A DNA stretch of 64,000 nt. It comes from Puniceicoccus vermicola (GTDB lineage Bacteria > Verrucomicrobiota > Verrucomicrobiia > Opitutales > Puniceicoccaceae). The stretch is from NCBI RefSeq assembly GCF_014230055.1, contig NZ_JACHVA010000138.1, positions 1 to 64,000 of the forward strand, written 5' to 3'. Every line of letters starts with the position of its first letter. Positions within the stretch are counted from its first letter, which is position 1. The notes under the pieces are model-generated. The model did not search any database and was not told the origin of the DNA. It saw only the letters and a program-made list of their open reading frames with translations. Position numbers and translations under genes: made by a program. Positions 42,930-52,323 of this stretch are shown piece by piece.

Positions 42930-44033
42930 ATGAAAACACCGAAACCCAATCTCCTCTTCCTTCTTCCGGCAATACTCACCCTATTACTAAGTGGGTGCGC
43001 CACGATCTCTCCATCGACTTACCGGGGGACTGCGAACGGATACAATGTCGCCATGCAAAAGGTAGGCGAGGAGCAGTTGCTCCTCAACATCGTCCGCCTC
43101 CGCTACCGCGACGCTCCATACTTTTTCGAAGCCTCTTCCATTACCTCCCAACTTGATCTGAACAGCAGCCTCGGGGTGGCTGGCACCTTTCCTCTCTCGG
43201 GCAGCGCCCCGGATGCACTTTCCGGGAACACTGGCATCAGCTTTGCGGAACGCCCGACCATTTCCTATACACCTCTCCAGGGAGATGATTTTTTCAACCG
43301 TCTTCTCGGCCGGATTACTTTTGAAGACATTTCTCTCCTGACAAATTCCGGTTGGAGTATGGACACCGTTTCCCGCATGGTCATTCAACGCACCAATGGC
43401 ATGAACAATGCGATGGGTGCCTCAGGTCCGACGCCGGAGATTCTGCCCCAGTTCAAGGAATTCCGTGAGGTGGCCGATACGCTCTTTCAGCTCCAACGAC
43501 ACAACGCGATTCAAATGGGGGAAGTGCAGTCCGAGAACGGTTACGAACCCGTTATTTTTCTTCCCGCCCCAGGCAGCAATGAAGATGCCGATCGTTTGCG
43601 CGAACTCCTCTCGCTCGATCCGGAACTCGACGTCTACCGGGTCAGACCGGGTGCAGCGGCAGTCCCGAGTTCCAATGGGGACTTGATCGAGATCAACACC
43701 CGCTCTCTTCTCGGGGTTCTCTTCTTCCTTTCCCAGGGCGTCAACGTACCCGAAAAGGATGTTGAATCCGGCAAAGTCACGAAGACTCTTTACGACGATG
43801 GGACCGTCTTCGATTGGAATGAGCCGCTGGACGGCCTCTTCCGTGTCGAAAGCTCCAACAGTGAGCCCGACAACGCATCCACCGCGGTGCGCTACCGGGG
43901 GACTTGGTTCTACATCAAGGATGATGACCTTCTGAGTAAGGCCACCTTTATGCTTCTATCGCAAATGTTCGCGCTCCGCACTGGCGATGCCCAAGGTCAG
44001 ACTCCGGTTTTGACGATTCCCGTGGCGAACTAG
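42930..44033 (+). CDS. Lipoprotein of unknown function
   Basis: A 367-residue protein with a classic lipoprotein signal (hydrophobic 9-20, lipobox L-L-S-G-C, Cys at about 22) followed by A-T-I-S-P-S-T-Y. The mature part contains L-L-L-N-I-V-R-L-R-Y-R-D-A-P-Y-F and a region with N-T-R-S-L-L-G-V-L-F-F-L-S-Q-G-V. I have seen this pattern in uncharacterised bacterial lipoproteins but know no function. It stands alone with a strong terminator 30 bases downstream. Confidence 0.8.
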   Translation: MKTPKPNLLFLLPAILTLLLSGCATISPSTYRGTANGYNVAMQKVGEEQLLLNIVRLRYRDAPYFFEASSITSQLDLNSSLGVAGTFPLSGSAPDALSGNTGISFAERPTISYTPLQGDDFFNRLLGRITFEDISLLTNSGWSMDTVSRMVIQRTNGMNNAMGASGPTPEILPQFKEFREVADTLFQLQRHNAIQMGEVQSENGYEPVIFLPAPGSNEDADRLRELLSLDPELDVYRVRPGAAAVPSSNGDLIEINTRSLLGVLFFLSQGVNVPEKDVESGKVTKTLYDDGTVFDWNEPLDGLFRVESSNSEPDNASTAVRYRGTWFYIKDDDLLSKATFMLLSQMFALRTGDAQGQTPVLTIPVAN

Positions 44034-44060
44034 TCGTTCGATCGATCCTTTTCGATTCCG

Positions 44061-44097
44061 AGAGGGGAAGTGCTCTGGCACTTCCCCTCTTTTGTTT
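44061..44097 (+). terminator. Rho-independent terminator after the lipoprotein gene
   Basis: A perfect 13-base stem (AGAGGGGAAGTGC / GCACTTCCCCTCT) with a TCTG loop is followed by TTTGTTT on the plus strand. Confidence 0.9.
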
Positions 44098-44266
44098 CGG
44101 TTTCTTCCGCCGCAGACAGAATCTACGCGCACCACGATCAAAAATCGAGCCGGCTCAGATACGGTCCAGATGGGCTGAACCATCTGGAACCTCATGCCCC
44201 ATTCCTCAAAAAGGGATCACTCAGCCTGATGAGGATTTACGCGAGGAGAACCGGGCGAAGGGTTAA

Positions 44267-44536
44267 ATACCGAATTTAGGAAGTTTTGATAGTTATGGCG
44301 GGATGGGAAATGAGTCTGAGCGAGGCGGCCCAATTGGAGGCGGGTCTGCGACCCGTGCCATTTGGGCTAACGCTGCTCAGGCTCATTTCCCGCCCGTCCC
44401 AGGGGGATGCCCCAGAATCGAAGGTCGCGGCGTTGCAGGGATCGGAGCGTATCTCGATACGAATCCGATCCCTGCGCCTTGCGCTGCTTCGATTCTACGC
44501 TGCACCATAAGGATCAAAACTTACTAAATTCGGTAT
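44267..44536 (+). mobile_element. MITE-like structured repeat, copy B (270 bp)
   Basis: Inverted copy of the element at 25653-25924, matching it over its full length with scattered base changes and two fewer bases. It has the same terminal repeats (ATACCGAATTTAGGAAG / its complement), the same two internal hairpins and TA at each outer end. It occupies the gap between the lipoprotein terminator and the next gene. The bases around it (44098-44266 and 44537-44631) show no gene. Confidence 0.8.
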
Positions 44537-44631
44537 AAGATCAGGCAGGTTTGAGACTTCCCGAACTTCGCTTTGTCCCCGCAAGCAAACGGTTGCCTTT
44601 CGCCGCCGATCCTCACAGGATTTTGATTCGA

Positions 44632-45318
44632 ATGGTTCGGACAAGTAAGAATAAAGAAGCTACCCTCACTGGCGTCCTTATCGGAGCCGCCGCCGCCGCA
44701 ATCCTCGGAGTCATCCTCGGCTTCACCTACGAGGTCCGCAGAACTCCCGATTTAGTCCGCTCCCGCTCAGCCTTAGAAAGCGAAAAGGATCCTCTCACAG
44801 AGAGATTCCGCTTCGGCAGCACGAGCTCCTCGGGAGGGTGGCAGCAACTCATGCAATCCGCCCAGAATAGTTTGACGAGCAACCAAAGTATCAGGCTACG
44901 CGAGGGGGAGCTCAACCAGATCGCCAGCCAATATTTAAATTTCACATTGGGAAAGCAACAATCCCAGCAGAACGAGACACCTTCCTACGCCCTGCTGCCC
45001 GACACTCCCAACTTCGCCATCTCGGACAGCGACCTCCAAATGATCATCCCCTTTGAGGTGCTTTTTTTCGGTATGGAAGCCGAAGGATTTCTGATTGCCC
45101 AAGGCGACTTCACTAATGGTGGAGAAGGCCCTCACTATTCGGTTGGAGAAGCTTGGATCAACTCAGCCCGCATTCCTCCTTTTCTCGCGAAGCTCTTTGT
45201 CTCGCGGCTCGCCACATCCGTACAAGAGATGTCCAGCGACTCTCCGATCGTCACGGCCTGGTCACAGATAAAGTCGATCTCGATTGAGAACGACACCATG
45301 ACTCTCCAACCCCGGTAA
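44632..45318 (+). CDS. Membrane-anchored protein of unknown function
   Basis: A 228-residue protein with one N-terminal helix (about 12-30, L-I-G-A-A-A-A-A-I-L-G-V) and a soluble, probably periplasmic remainder. The central part reads L-R-E-G-E-L-N-Q-I-A and later D-L-Q-M-I-I-P-F-E-V, which suggests a beta-rich domain of the type found in proteins with an LptC- or DUF-like fold. No family is recognised. It lies 29 bases upstream of the next gene and probably forms an operon with it. The ATG at 44632 is chosen because it directly precedes the basic residues before the helix. Confidence 0.72.
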   Translation: MVRTSKNKEATLTGVLIGAAAAAILGVILGFTYEVRRTPDLVRSRSALESEKDPLTERFRFGSTSSSGGWQQLMQSAQNSLTSNQSIRLREGELNQIASQYLNFTLGKQQSQQNETPSYALLPDTPNFAISDSDLQMIIPFEVLFFGMEAEGFLIAQGDFTNGGEGPHYSVGEAWINSARIPPFLAKLFVSRLATSVQEMSSDSPIVTAWSQIKSISIENDTMTLQPR

Positions 45319-45347
45319 TCCGGCTCCACTCCAGTTTCCCTCGACCG

Positions 45348-46658
45348 ATGAAATGGATTTCCGCATCCCTCGTTTCCCTGCTCACGCTGGGAATCTCTGC
45401 CAGCTGGGCTCAAAAATCCCTAGATGTTGGCCAAACTCCCCAGTCAGACGACAAGCCCCAAATCTTCGAAGGCCGCGCCGGTACTTTTGAGTTCGTAGCG
45501 GCCGACCAAGGCTCTCTGCAGATCGCCCGCAAGATCGGGCGCCAAGTTCTGGAAGTCTGCGACGGACTCTTGACCCCGCCGCTGGAACGAATCCCAATCA
45601 TCACCGTAAAACTGGCCCCCGATGGATCCGGAAATCTGGAGGGCCAATCCTACATGCTGTATCAAGACATCGCGGGAGACTACGGCCTCGCCATTGCCTG
45701 GAACGAAAATCTCTCCGCCTCCCTCTTCACCCAAGTGCTGACAGAGGCATACCTCCGGCAGCTCGTGTACACCCTATCCGACCGACAGCGAGCCGAGCAA
45801 GTTCCTGCCTGGCTGATCGCTGGTGCAAATCTTGAGGTACAGGTCGGCATCCGCCCGGCTTTGGAAGAATATCTTAAAGAGCTCGGAAAAGAATCCGAGA
45901 TGGTTTCGCTGGAGGAGATGGTCAACAAGACCGACCTCGATCAATTGACACCCTCCGAGCGCATTGCCTCCTACTGGTTTCTACAACTTGTCACCCGTCA
46001 ACTGGGCAAAGAAAAAGCGATCCGCAACTACTTCGACAGCATCGTCGCCGGACGTTCACCACTGGAAGTTCTGCTGCAGCTGGACGAGGAGATCGGCACC
46101 TTCCCTGGCGGAATTGAAGGATGGTGGGTGATTGGATTCCAAGACATTGTTCACCGGGAGAACGGAATCGTGCTTCCCATCACCCGAAGCGCCAAACAAC
46201 TACTCATTCTCGACCGGTTCGAACTGATCGAAAACGGCGTTCCACTCATCACCACCTCGGTCGAGTTGTGGGACCTTCGGAAAAATGCGACGATCAAGCA
46301 ATCCATCACCAACCGACTCCGCGACATTGAGAGCATACTGCCCAGGGTCAATCCAGTCTTCTACAACGCCTTCCGTAGCCTTGGTCTCGTCTTCCAATCC
46401 CTTCTGGACGGAAACGAGGACGAGTTCCAGAAAGCAGCGAAGAGCTTTTCCGAAGAAGTCGATTTTGCCGCCAATCTAGCCCGCGATGCAGAAATGCTCT
46501 CCGAAAATCCTCAAGCGATTCTTCCCACACCGAGTCCGGCTCCGGCGAAGCCTTCGGATGAGGGCAGCCAAGACCCAGAGCCTTCCAATGCAGCGGCTCC
46601 GGCGACCAATGTGCCCGCGAGTGCAATTCCCTCTGCGGCCACGAAGGACGATTCCTAA
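45348..46658 (+). CDS. Exported protein resembling a peptidase-MA fold without its active site
   Basis: A 436-residue protein with a signal peptide (about 1-21, A-S-W-A). The segment T-E-A-Y-L-R-Q-L-V followed about 22 residues later by V-P-A-W-L-I-A-G-A-N-L-E-V resembles the H-E-x-x-H ... P-x-W-x-x-E-G region of gluzincin-type metallopeptidases. The histidines and the third ligand Glu are absent, so it would be non-catalytic. A Pro/Ala/Ser-rich tail (about 395-436) ends the protein. It ends four bases from the convergent metG stop. The family link is my inference from pattern only. Confidence 0.68.
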   Translation: MKWISASLVSLLTLGISASWAQKSLDVGQTPQSDDKPQIFEGRAGTFEFVAADQGSLQIARKIGRQVLEVCDGLLTPPLERIPIITVKLAPDGSGNLEGQSYMLYQDIAGDYGLAIAWNENLSASLFTQVLTEAYLRQLVYTLSDRQRAEQVPAWLIAGANLEVQVGIRPALEEYLKELGKESEMVSLEEMVNKTDLDQLTPSERIASYWFLQLVTRQLGKEKAIRNYFDSIVAGRSPLEVLLQLDEEIGTFPGGIEGWWVIGFQDIVHRENGIVLPITRSAKQLLILDRFELIENGVPLITTSVELWDLRKNATIKQSITNRLRDIESILPRVNPVFYNAFRSLGLVFQSLLDGNEDEFQKAAKSFSEEVDFAANLARDAEMLSENPQAILPTPSPAPAKPSDEGSQDPEPSNAAAPATNVPASAIPSAATKDDS

Positions 46659-46662
46659 GCGC

Positions 46663-48192
46663 TCAGCGTTCCGGACGGGGGAAAAGAATCGTCTTCTCCC
46701 CAAGAGACGCTCCTTCCAGGGAAGAGCCCCACTCCATCGAATCATCCCAAAGCTCGACGGGTTGCGCGCCAACGAGATCGAAAATCCGTTCGCAGATTTC
46801 CGGCATCACCGGACGCAGGGCTCCTGCAGCCAAACGCAAGCCTTCAGCCATTAACGCCAGTGAGGTTTCGAGAATGACACGATCGGCCGGATCCTCCGAC
46901 TTGGCCAACTTCCAAGGAGCTCTGACCTCAGCATAACGATTGATCGATTTGATGAAGTTGAAAATCTCTTCGAGTGCGATGTGGAAGAGGAAACCGTCGA
47001 ACGCTTCGCGGGCCTTCCCCCAACAATCGATCCAGCTCTTCTTTAAGATTTCTTCGGGCTCCTCGGAAATCGTTGCGGCCGGCACCTGTCCGCCGGCATA
47101 GCGACCTCCCATGTTGAGGAGACGGCTCAGGAGATTGCCCAAGTCATTCCCGAGCTCACCATTGTAGCGGTTCAGGAATAGATCTTCGGAGAAATCGCTG
47201 TCTTGGCCGACAGTCATCTCCCGCATGACGAAGTAGCGGAACGAATCGGCGCCGAACTGATCCACCATCTCCAGAGGATTGACGACCTTGCCCGTGCTCT
47301 TGGACATTTTCGCACCTGAGAGTGTCCACCAGCCATGAACAAGAAGGTGCTTCGGCAACTCAATTCCACAAGCGTGCAGCATGATCGGCCAATAAACCGA
47401 GTGCGGAGGAAGCATGATGTCCTTGCCGATGACGTGATAGTCCGCGGGCCAAACTTCATCAAACTTAGGCGTGCCATACCCCACGGCCGATATGTAGTTC
47501 ACCAATGCATCAAACCACACGTAGGTGACAAATTTCTCATCGAACGGAAGTGGAATCCCCCAAGAGAGTCGCTCGATCGGACGCGAAATGCAGAGATCGT
47601 TCAGAGGTTCCTTGAGAAATTCCTGAACCTGCTTCAGGCGGTAACGGGGATAAATGAAATCCGGATTGTCCCGCAAAAACTGAATCAACCATTCCTGATA
47701 GCGGCTCTGACGGAAATAGTAATTGCGCTCCTTAATTTCCTGAACTTCGCCAAATTCTTCAGGCCACTCACCGTCGATCTTATCCTTTTCGAGAACGAAC
47801 TGTTCGGCGCGGGTGCTGTAAAAACCAACATACTCAGCCTCATAGATCTCGCCTGCGTCGTAGAGGCGCTGCAGAAGCTCTTGCACGACCTTTCGGTGGC
47901 GCTCTTCGGTGGTCCGAATAAAGTCGTCGTTGGAGATATTCAGGTCTTTGCAGAGACCAAGAAAATGCTCGGCAATCCCGTTCGTGAATTCGATAGGCTG
48001 GATCCCCTGACGCTGCGCAGATTGTTGGACCTTCTGCCCATGCTCGTCCATGCCGGTTAGGAAATACACGTCCTCGCCGACCATTCGACGACTCCGGGCA
48101 ATGACGTCAGTCAGAACCTTCTCATACGCATGCCCGAGGTGGGGCATGCCGTTGGCGTAGTCAATAGCGGTGGTTATGTAGAACTTTTTCAT
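46663..48192 (-). CDS. metG: Methionyl-tRNA synthetase
   Basis: Class I synthetase of 509 residues. The HIGH-type motif H-L-G-H-A-Y lies near residue 18 and K-M-S-K-S near residue 297, with F-D-A-L-V-N-Y in between. It lacks the zinc-knuckle cysteines of the four-Cys form (the region reads Y-S-T-R-A-E-Q-F-V). It also lacks the C-terminal EMAP-like tRNA-binding domain, so it is the short form. It is transcribed alone. Confidence 0.96.
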   Translation of the reverse strand: MKKFYITTAIDYANGMPHLGHAYEKVLTDVIARSRRMVGEDVYFLTGMDEHGQKVQQSAQRQGIQPIEFTNGIAEHFLGLCKDLNISNDDFIRTTEERHRKVVQELLQRLYDAGEIYEAEYVGFYSTRAEQFVLEKDKIDGEWPEEFGEVQEIKERNYYFRQSRYQEWLIQFLRDNPDFIYPRYRLKQVQEFLKEPLNDLCISRPIERLSWGIPLPFDEKFVTYVWFDALVNYISAVGYGTPKFDEVWPADYHVIGKDIMLPPHSVYWPIMLHACGIELPKHLLVHGWWTLSGAKMSKSTGKVVNPLEMVDQFGADSFRYFVMREMTVGQDSDFSEDLFLNRYNGELGNDLGNLLSRLLNMGGRYAGGQVPAATISEEPEEILKKSWIDCWGKAREAFDGFLFHIALEEIFNFIKSINRYAEVRAPWKLAKSEDPADRVILETSLALMAEGLRLAAGALRPVMPEICERIFDLVGAQPVELWDDSMEWGSSLEGASLGEKTILFPRPER

Positions 48193-48330
48193 CGAAAACC
48201 TCTAGGGAATCCCCACCCCGGCCCAAACTCAACCCCGGAAATTCCCGGATCGGGTCAAAGAGGAAGATTCACCGCAAAAATCAGGGCCAACGACAAACCT
48301 CGAAGCGATCTCTCGCCCCAACGCGGGCGA

Positions 48331-49989
48331 TCATTCCTCGCCCGAGGGAGAATGTTTCGGCAGAGAGAACCAGACCGTCGTCCCTTTCTTTTCCTCACTC
48401 TCGATCCGCATCTCCTGACCACCGCGGCGGAGAAGGTCCCGGCAAATGAGAATCCCGATTCCCGATCCTTTCTCGCGCCCCACCGGCAAGGAAGCTCGAT
48501 TTCTGCCAGCGGTCAGTATTTCCCGTATCCGCTGCGGGCTCATACCTGCGCCCTCATCCCGCACAAAGATCTCCATGGTCTCGTCGGTTTCCTCTCCCAC
48601 GCCAATCAAGATCATAGACCCTTTCGGTGAATACTTGATGGCATTCGAGGTCAGATTGCGGAGGACCGTCTCGAGAATCCGTCGGTCAAAGAAGGTTTTT
48701 GTTCCCTCGGGAACCTTATTGTGAACCACGAGAGATTTACTCCGCAAAGCGGGCTGGAAAGACGATCTCACATCCTCACACAAGAGGCCGAGGTCAACCT
48801 CCTCGGCGTGCGTCATCCTCCCATGCTCACGGGAACGGACCCAGTTCAGCAGATTTTCCAGAAGGAAAAGGCTTTCATTGGAGCTCTGGTGAATCATCTC
48901 CAGTATCTCCCGCTGATCTTCCGACAATGGAGAATCGCCCGGCTCGAGTAACTCGTGAGAAAGGGAAGAGACTCCCGAAATCGGAGAACGCAAATCATGA
49001 GCAATCACGGAAAGCAGCCGATTTTTGTCTTCATCCAGCTCCCTCAACTGTTCACGAGAGGTTCGCAACTTCATGATCGCTCCAGCCAGAAAGCTTATCA
49101 GGACCGCGATAATCGCCGAACTCCCCACCATGAGAATCAGCATGGTCCGGTCTTGGTCCAAGTATCCCGACCAACCACCGACGGGGTATCCTCCGAGGAT
49201 CCATTCACCATCGGGCAGTTGAATCGCGACCTTGACGGGATTATTGTCAAAAACTGCCGGATCCCCGAAAAAGACAGCTCCCGCCTCCCCTTTTCCGTCA
49301 TAGCCTCTGAGAGCAATTCTGGCATTGTCCTCCGTTTCACTCAGCCCAGCGGCAGCGAAGAGCTCACTCTCCAGAATGACAATATCGGTCATTCCCCAAA
49401 ATTCCCACGGGCCGTCGGTCGTCTTGTCGAAAATCGGAGTGTAACTGATGAAGGCGATCCCGCCTTCCACTAACTCGACAGGTCCGGCGACATAGGTCTT
49501 CCCGGTACGAATCGTTTGTTCGACGATGCGGCGGCGCTCCGGGTGATCCAAAAGGTTCAAGCCGATCGCCGCTTCGTGACCTTCGGTGGGATGGATTGCG
49601 GTAATCACCCCATCGGAAGCTAATGACATGGTATTGATGACCTCATCCGTCCCCACCAGTTCTGCGGCGAGATTGTGAAATTCATCGTCTTCAATTTCTG
49701 GATGGAGGGAAACATAGGCGGCAACGCTCTTGGTGTAGTAAATCCTTGCGTAGAGCTGATTCTCCAAGCTCGACCTCAAGGAAACCAAAACCTCCCCGAT
49801 TCGGCTTCTCTCATCCTTTTCCCAAATCTCCTTTGACCAGCGTATGTAGGAGTAGATTCCAACCCAGAGAACGATCAAACATATCATCCCGCACAAGATC
49901 GACAGAGCGAAACGGCGCTTACCTTCTTTTTTGTCTAATGACACGGTTACAGGATGCCTGCAATAAGCCCACCCATCAACCGAATTCAA
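48331..49989 (-). CDS. CHASE-domain sensor histidine kinase
   Basis: A 552-residue membrane kinase. Helix 1 lies at about 27-49. A periplasmic CHASE-type sensor (about 65-260) contains D-G-V-I-T-A-I-H-P. Helix 2 lies at about 283-303. HisKA follows with S-V-I-A-H-D-L-R-S-P-I-S (His near 330), then HATPase_c with N-A-I-K-Y-S, D-E-G-A-G-M-S and G-S-G-I-G. All catalytic boxes are present. CHASE domains sense small ligands such as cytokinin-like molecules. No receiver or response regulator is adjacent. The ATG lies 40 bases after another kinase gene on the same strand. A GTG at 49944 is an alternative start. Confidence 0.9.
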   Translation of the reverse strand: MNSVDGWAYCRHPVTVSLDKKEGKRRFALSILCGMICLIVLWVGIYSYIRWSKEIWEKDERSRIGEVLVSLRSSLENQLYARIYYTKSVAAYVSLHPEIEDDEFHNLAAELVGTDEVINTMSLASDGVITAIHPTEGHEAAIGLNLLDHPERRRIVEQTIRTGKTYVAGPVELVEGGIAFISYTPIFDKTTDGPWEFWGMTDIVILESELFAAAGLSETEDNARIALRGYDGKGEAGAVFFGDPAVFDNNPVKVAIQLPDGEWILGGYPVGGWSGYLDQDRTMLILMVGSSAIIAVLISFLAGAIMKLRTSREQLRELDEDKNRLLSVIAHDLRSPISGVSSLSHELLEPGDSPLSEDQREILEMIHQSSNESLFLLENLLNWVRSREHGRMTHAEEVDLGLLCEDVRSSFQPALRSKSLVVHNKVPEGTKTFFDRRILETVLRNLTSNAIKYSPKGSMILIGVGEETDETMEIFVRDEGAGMSPQRIREILTAGRNRASLPVGREKGSGIGILICRDLLRRGGQEMRIESEEKKGTTVWFSLPKHSPSGEE

Positions 49990-50029
49990 TGAATCGCGCT
50001 ATTCCTGAGGGGCCACACCGCCACCGGAG

Positions 50030-51367
50030 CTATTCAGTCAAATGACCTAGCGGCAGAGAAAAATAGAAGACGCTCCCCTTTCCTTCCTCTGCAGAGATAG
50101 AGAGACGATCTCCATTCGCGGAGATGAATTCGTCACAAATTCGCAGCCCGATTCCGAAGCCCTTTTCCTGGTGAGTTCCCCGTCTCGGCTTCTGGATTTG
50201 GCCCCGCCGCATAGCGCGAATCGACTCTTCGGAAATCCCCACCCCGCTATCGGATACAACGATGAGAACCTTTCCTCCCCGTAGCTCGGTATGGATCCGA
50301 ACCTCTCCACCTCCCGGAGTAAATTTGATTCCGTTCGAGACCAAATTCCTGAGTGCCGTCTGAATCTGGGCCTGATCTGCCCGCACCCAGTGTTTCTCGT
50401 CGGCATCGTTCACCAATTGAATCTTCTTTCGACCCGCCGCTTCGGTTTGGATCCGAAAAACCTCCTCCACTTGATTCCGAATAGAATAATCGACGGGATA
50501 CGGCTCGATTCGCTGCAACTGGGTAGACGCCCATCCCAGAAGGTTCTCCAGCAGCCCTTCCAGATTTCCAACCTCTTGACCCAACTCTTCCAAGAATTCT
50601 TCACTTTCCTTCTGGGTCAACTCCCCCGCCCTTAACAGATCCAGCACAGACCGAACATTACCGACCGGACCTCGCAGATCATGGCCGAGGATCGCAAAAA
50701 GCCGCTCCTTGGAATCATTGGCTTCCGCCATCTGGGTCGCTTGCTCCTCCAACTGCTTATGCTGTTTCTCCAACTGTCCATGCTGTTCCTCGAGGAGCTG
50801 CCGATAGTTGCGATTCACGACACGGAAAACCTCGAGGAAAGCGACCAGTCCGAGGAGAAAAAGAACAAGATTGGTCGCATGGTGTAAAAATGAGACGCCC
50901 GAATTACTCATTCCGCAGCTCTCATACAGAAGATACTTCGCATAGATAAAGAAGGCTCCCTCGGCGACAGAGATCGACCAGCGAGTGAGCCGATTGTCGA
51001 ACATGAACATGGTGGCCACGATTCCGGTGACCAAGAAGTTCTCCGCGCCATTATCGAAAAGAACTGACGAGACAAAAAACGAGACCATGGCCGAAGCCGA
51101 AATCACGGCAAAGGAGACCCGGTACATTTGAATCAAAGTCAGGACTACCCCAAACACCCCTCCCATAAAAAGAAGCCTATTTTGGGGAACGAGAAAATCA
51201 CTCCCGATCAGAGAATTGTACACCGTGAAGAATAATCCTCCGATCGCCATCGACACGGAGAGCCCGAAAGTAATGTACCGGCGGATCTTCTCTGCGATCG
51301 GCAGATGGTCCTCGGCCCGAAAGTCGAGAAATTTGAGCCAGGCCGGTAAAAGCGAATTAGAATTCAT
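50030..51367 (-). CDS. Membrane histidine kinase (7TM-like sensor), paralogue 1
   Basis: A 445-residue kinase with about six hydrophobic helices in the N-terminal 190 residues. A coiled coil follows (E-E-Q-H-G-Q-L-E-K-Q-H-K-Q), then HisKA with I-L-G-H-D-L-R-G-P-V-G-N-V and HATPase_c with N-G-I-K-F-T, D-S-G-V-G-I-S and G-F-G-I-G-L. It is closely similar along its whole length to the kinase at 52324-53694. The ATG at 51367 matches that paralogue's N-terminus (L-L-P-A-W-L-K-F-L-D-F-R). There is no receiver domain, and its output partner is elsewhere. Confidence 0.9.
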   Translation of the reverse strand: MNSNSLLPAWLKFLDFRAEDHLPIAEKIRRYITFGLSVSMAIGGLFFTVYNSLIGSDFLVPQNRLLFMGGVFGVVLTLIQMYRVSFAVISASAMVSFFVSSVLFDNGAENFLVTGIVATMFMFDNRLTRWSISVAEGAFFIYAKYLLYESCGMSNSGVSFLHHATNLVLFLLGLVAFLEVFRVVNRNYRQLLEEQHGQLEKQHKQLEEQATQMAEANDSKERLFAILGHDLRGPVGNVRSVLDLLRAGELTQKESEEFLEELGQEVGNLEGLLENLLGWASTQLQRIEPYPVDYSIRNQVEEVFRIQTEAAGRKKIQLVNDADEKHWVRADQAQIQTALRNLVSNGIKFTPGGGEVRIHTELRGGKVLIVVSDSGVGISEESIRAMRRGQIQKPRRGTHQEKGFGIGLRICDEFISANGDRLSISAEEGKGSVFYFSLPLGHLTE

Positions 51368-51447
51368 CGAATGATTCCGGAAGTTGATCCTATCGGAGCC
51401 GTGATTCCAACCCAATAAAGGCGGCGGTCAATTCCGCCCCCTGACTC

Positions 51448-51495
51448 AAAAATAAAAAATCTCCGAGAACGTTCCTTTTGAAACGCCCCGGAGAT
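51448..51495 (-). terminator. Rho-independent terminator after the DJ-1-like gene
   Basis: Inverted repeat CGGAGAT / ATCTCCG with a roughly 23-base loop. On the minus strand it is followed by TTTTTATTTTT. It lies 24 bases after the DJ-1-like stop and separates that gene from the kinase downstream. Confidence 0.7.
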
Positions 51496-51518
51496 GAATC
51501 GATGCTAAAAATGTCTCT

Positions 51519-52274
51519 CTACTTCGATCCTTGAAGAATCTTCACAATCGCCTCAGCGGCCGCTTCGGCCGAAGCCGGATTTTGACCTGTTACCAGGCGT
51601 TCATCCGTCACGACCTGCTCCTGAAAATCCGCACCAGCGACAAAATCGCCTCCGCGTTCTTCGAGACGGCTCTCGAGAAGAAACGGAACCGTGTCGGTCA
51701 ATCCAACAGCCTCTTCCTCTGAATTGGTAAAGCCCCCGACCTTCTTCCCTTCAACCAGGTAAGATCCATCAGAGAGCTGAATATTGACCAACGCCGCAGG
51801 ACCATGACATACCGCCCCGACCGCGCCACCGCTTTCGTAAATGGAGACCGCCGTTTCCTGGAGATCGGAATCTTCCGGAAAATCCCACATTGCCCCATGA
51901 CCTCCGGCGAAAAAGACAGCAGCAAATTCATCCGGATCGACTTCTTCCAAAGAGAGAGTCGTAGCGAGGCCCTCGACGGCATCAAGGTTTTGCCAGAATT
52001 CAAGGTTTACCGAATCCTCCAGATCAAAACTCTTGGGGTCCATCGGCGCAAAACCTCCCTCCGGACTCCCGAACACCACCTCATAGCCCGCATCACGGAA
52101 AACCTTCCAAGGATGGGCAACTTCGGAGAGAAAATACCCCGTTTCTTTACCGGTATCTCCCAGCTCGGAGTGATTCGTCACCACCAATAAGATGGAATCC
52201 TTCGCCCAGAGACCAGAAATCGGCAAAGCCAGCAAAATTGAAATGAAAATGAGTGAAAGAGATTGGCGAGACAT
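51519..52274 (-). CDS. Exported DJ-1/PfpI-family (Hsp31-like) protein
   Basis: A 251-residue protein with a signal peptide (about 1-23, L-A-L-P-I-S-G-L-W-A). The mature domain is DJ-1/PfpI: F-F-A-G-G-H-G-A-M-W-D near residue 118 and the nucleophile elbow G-A-V-C-H-G-P-A-A-L near 153, with Cys and His in place. The size fits the Hsp31/HchA-like branch of class I glutamine-amidotransferase-like proteins, which includes glyoxalase III and deglycase or chaperone activities. Export is unusual for this family. The ATG at 52274 begins the signal. A TTG four codons earlier is less likely. Confidence 0.88.
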   Translation of the reverse strand: MSRQSLSLIFISILLALPISGLWAKDSILLVVTNHSELGDTGKETGYFLSEVAHPWKVFRDAGYEVVFGSPEGGFAPMDPKSFDLEDSVNLEFWQNLDAVEGLATTLSLEEVDPDEFAAVFFAGGHGAMWDFPEDSDLQETAVSIYESGGAVGAVCHGPAALVNIQLSDGSYLVEGKKVGGFTNSEEEAVGLTDTVPFLLESRLEERGGDFVAGADFQEQVVTDERLVTGQNPASAEAAAEAIVKILQGSK

Positions 52275-52323
52275 AGAAGCAAACAAGCCAAAGCCCGGAC
52301 AGTTTCAACTGACATTGAAGATT

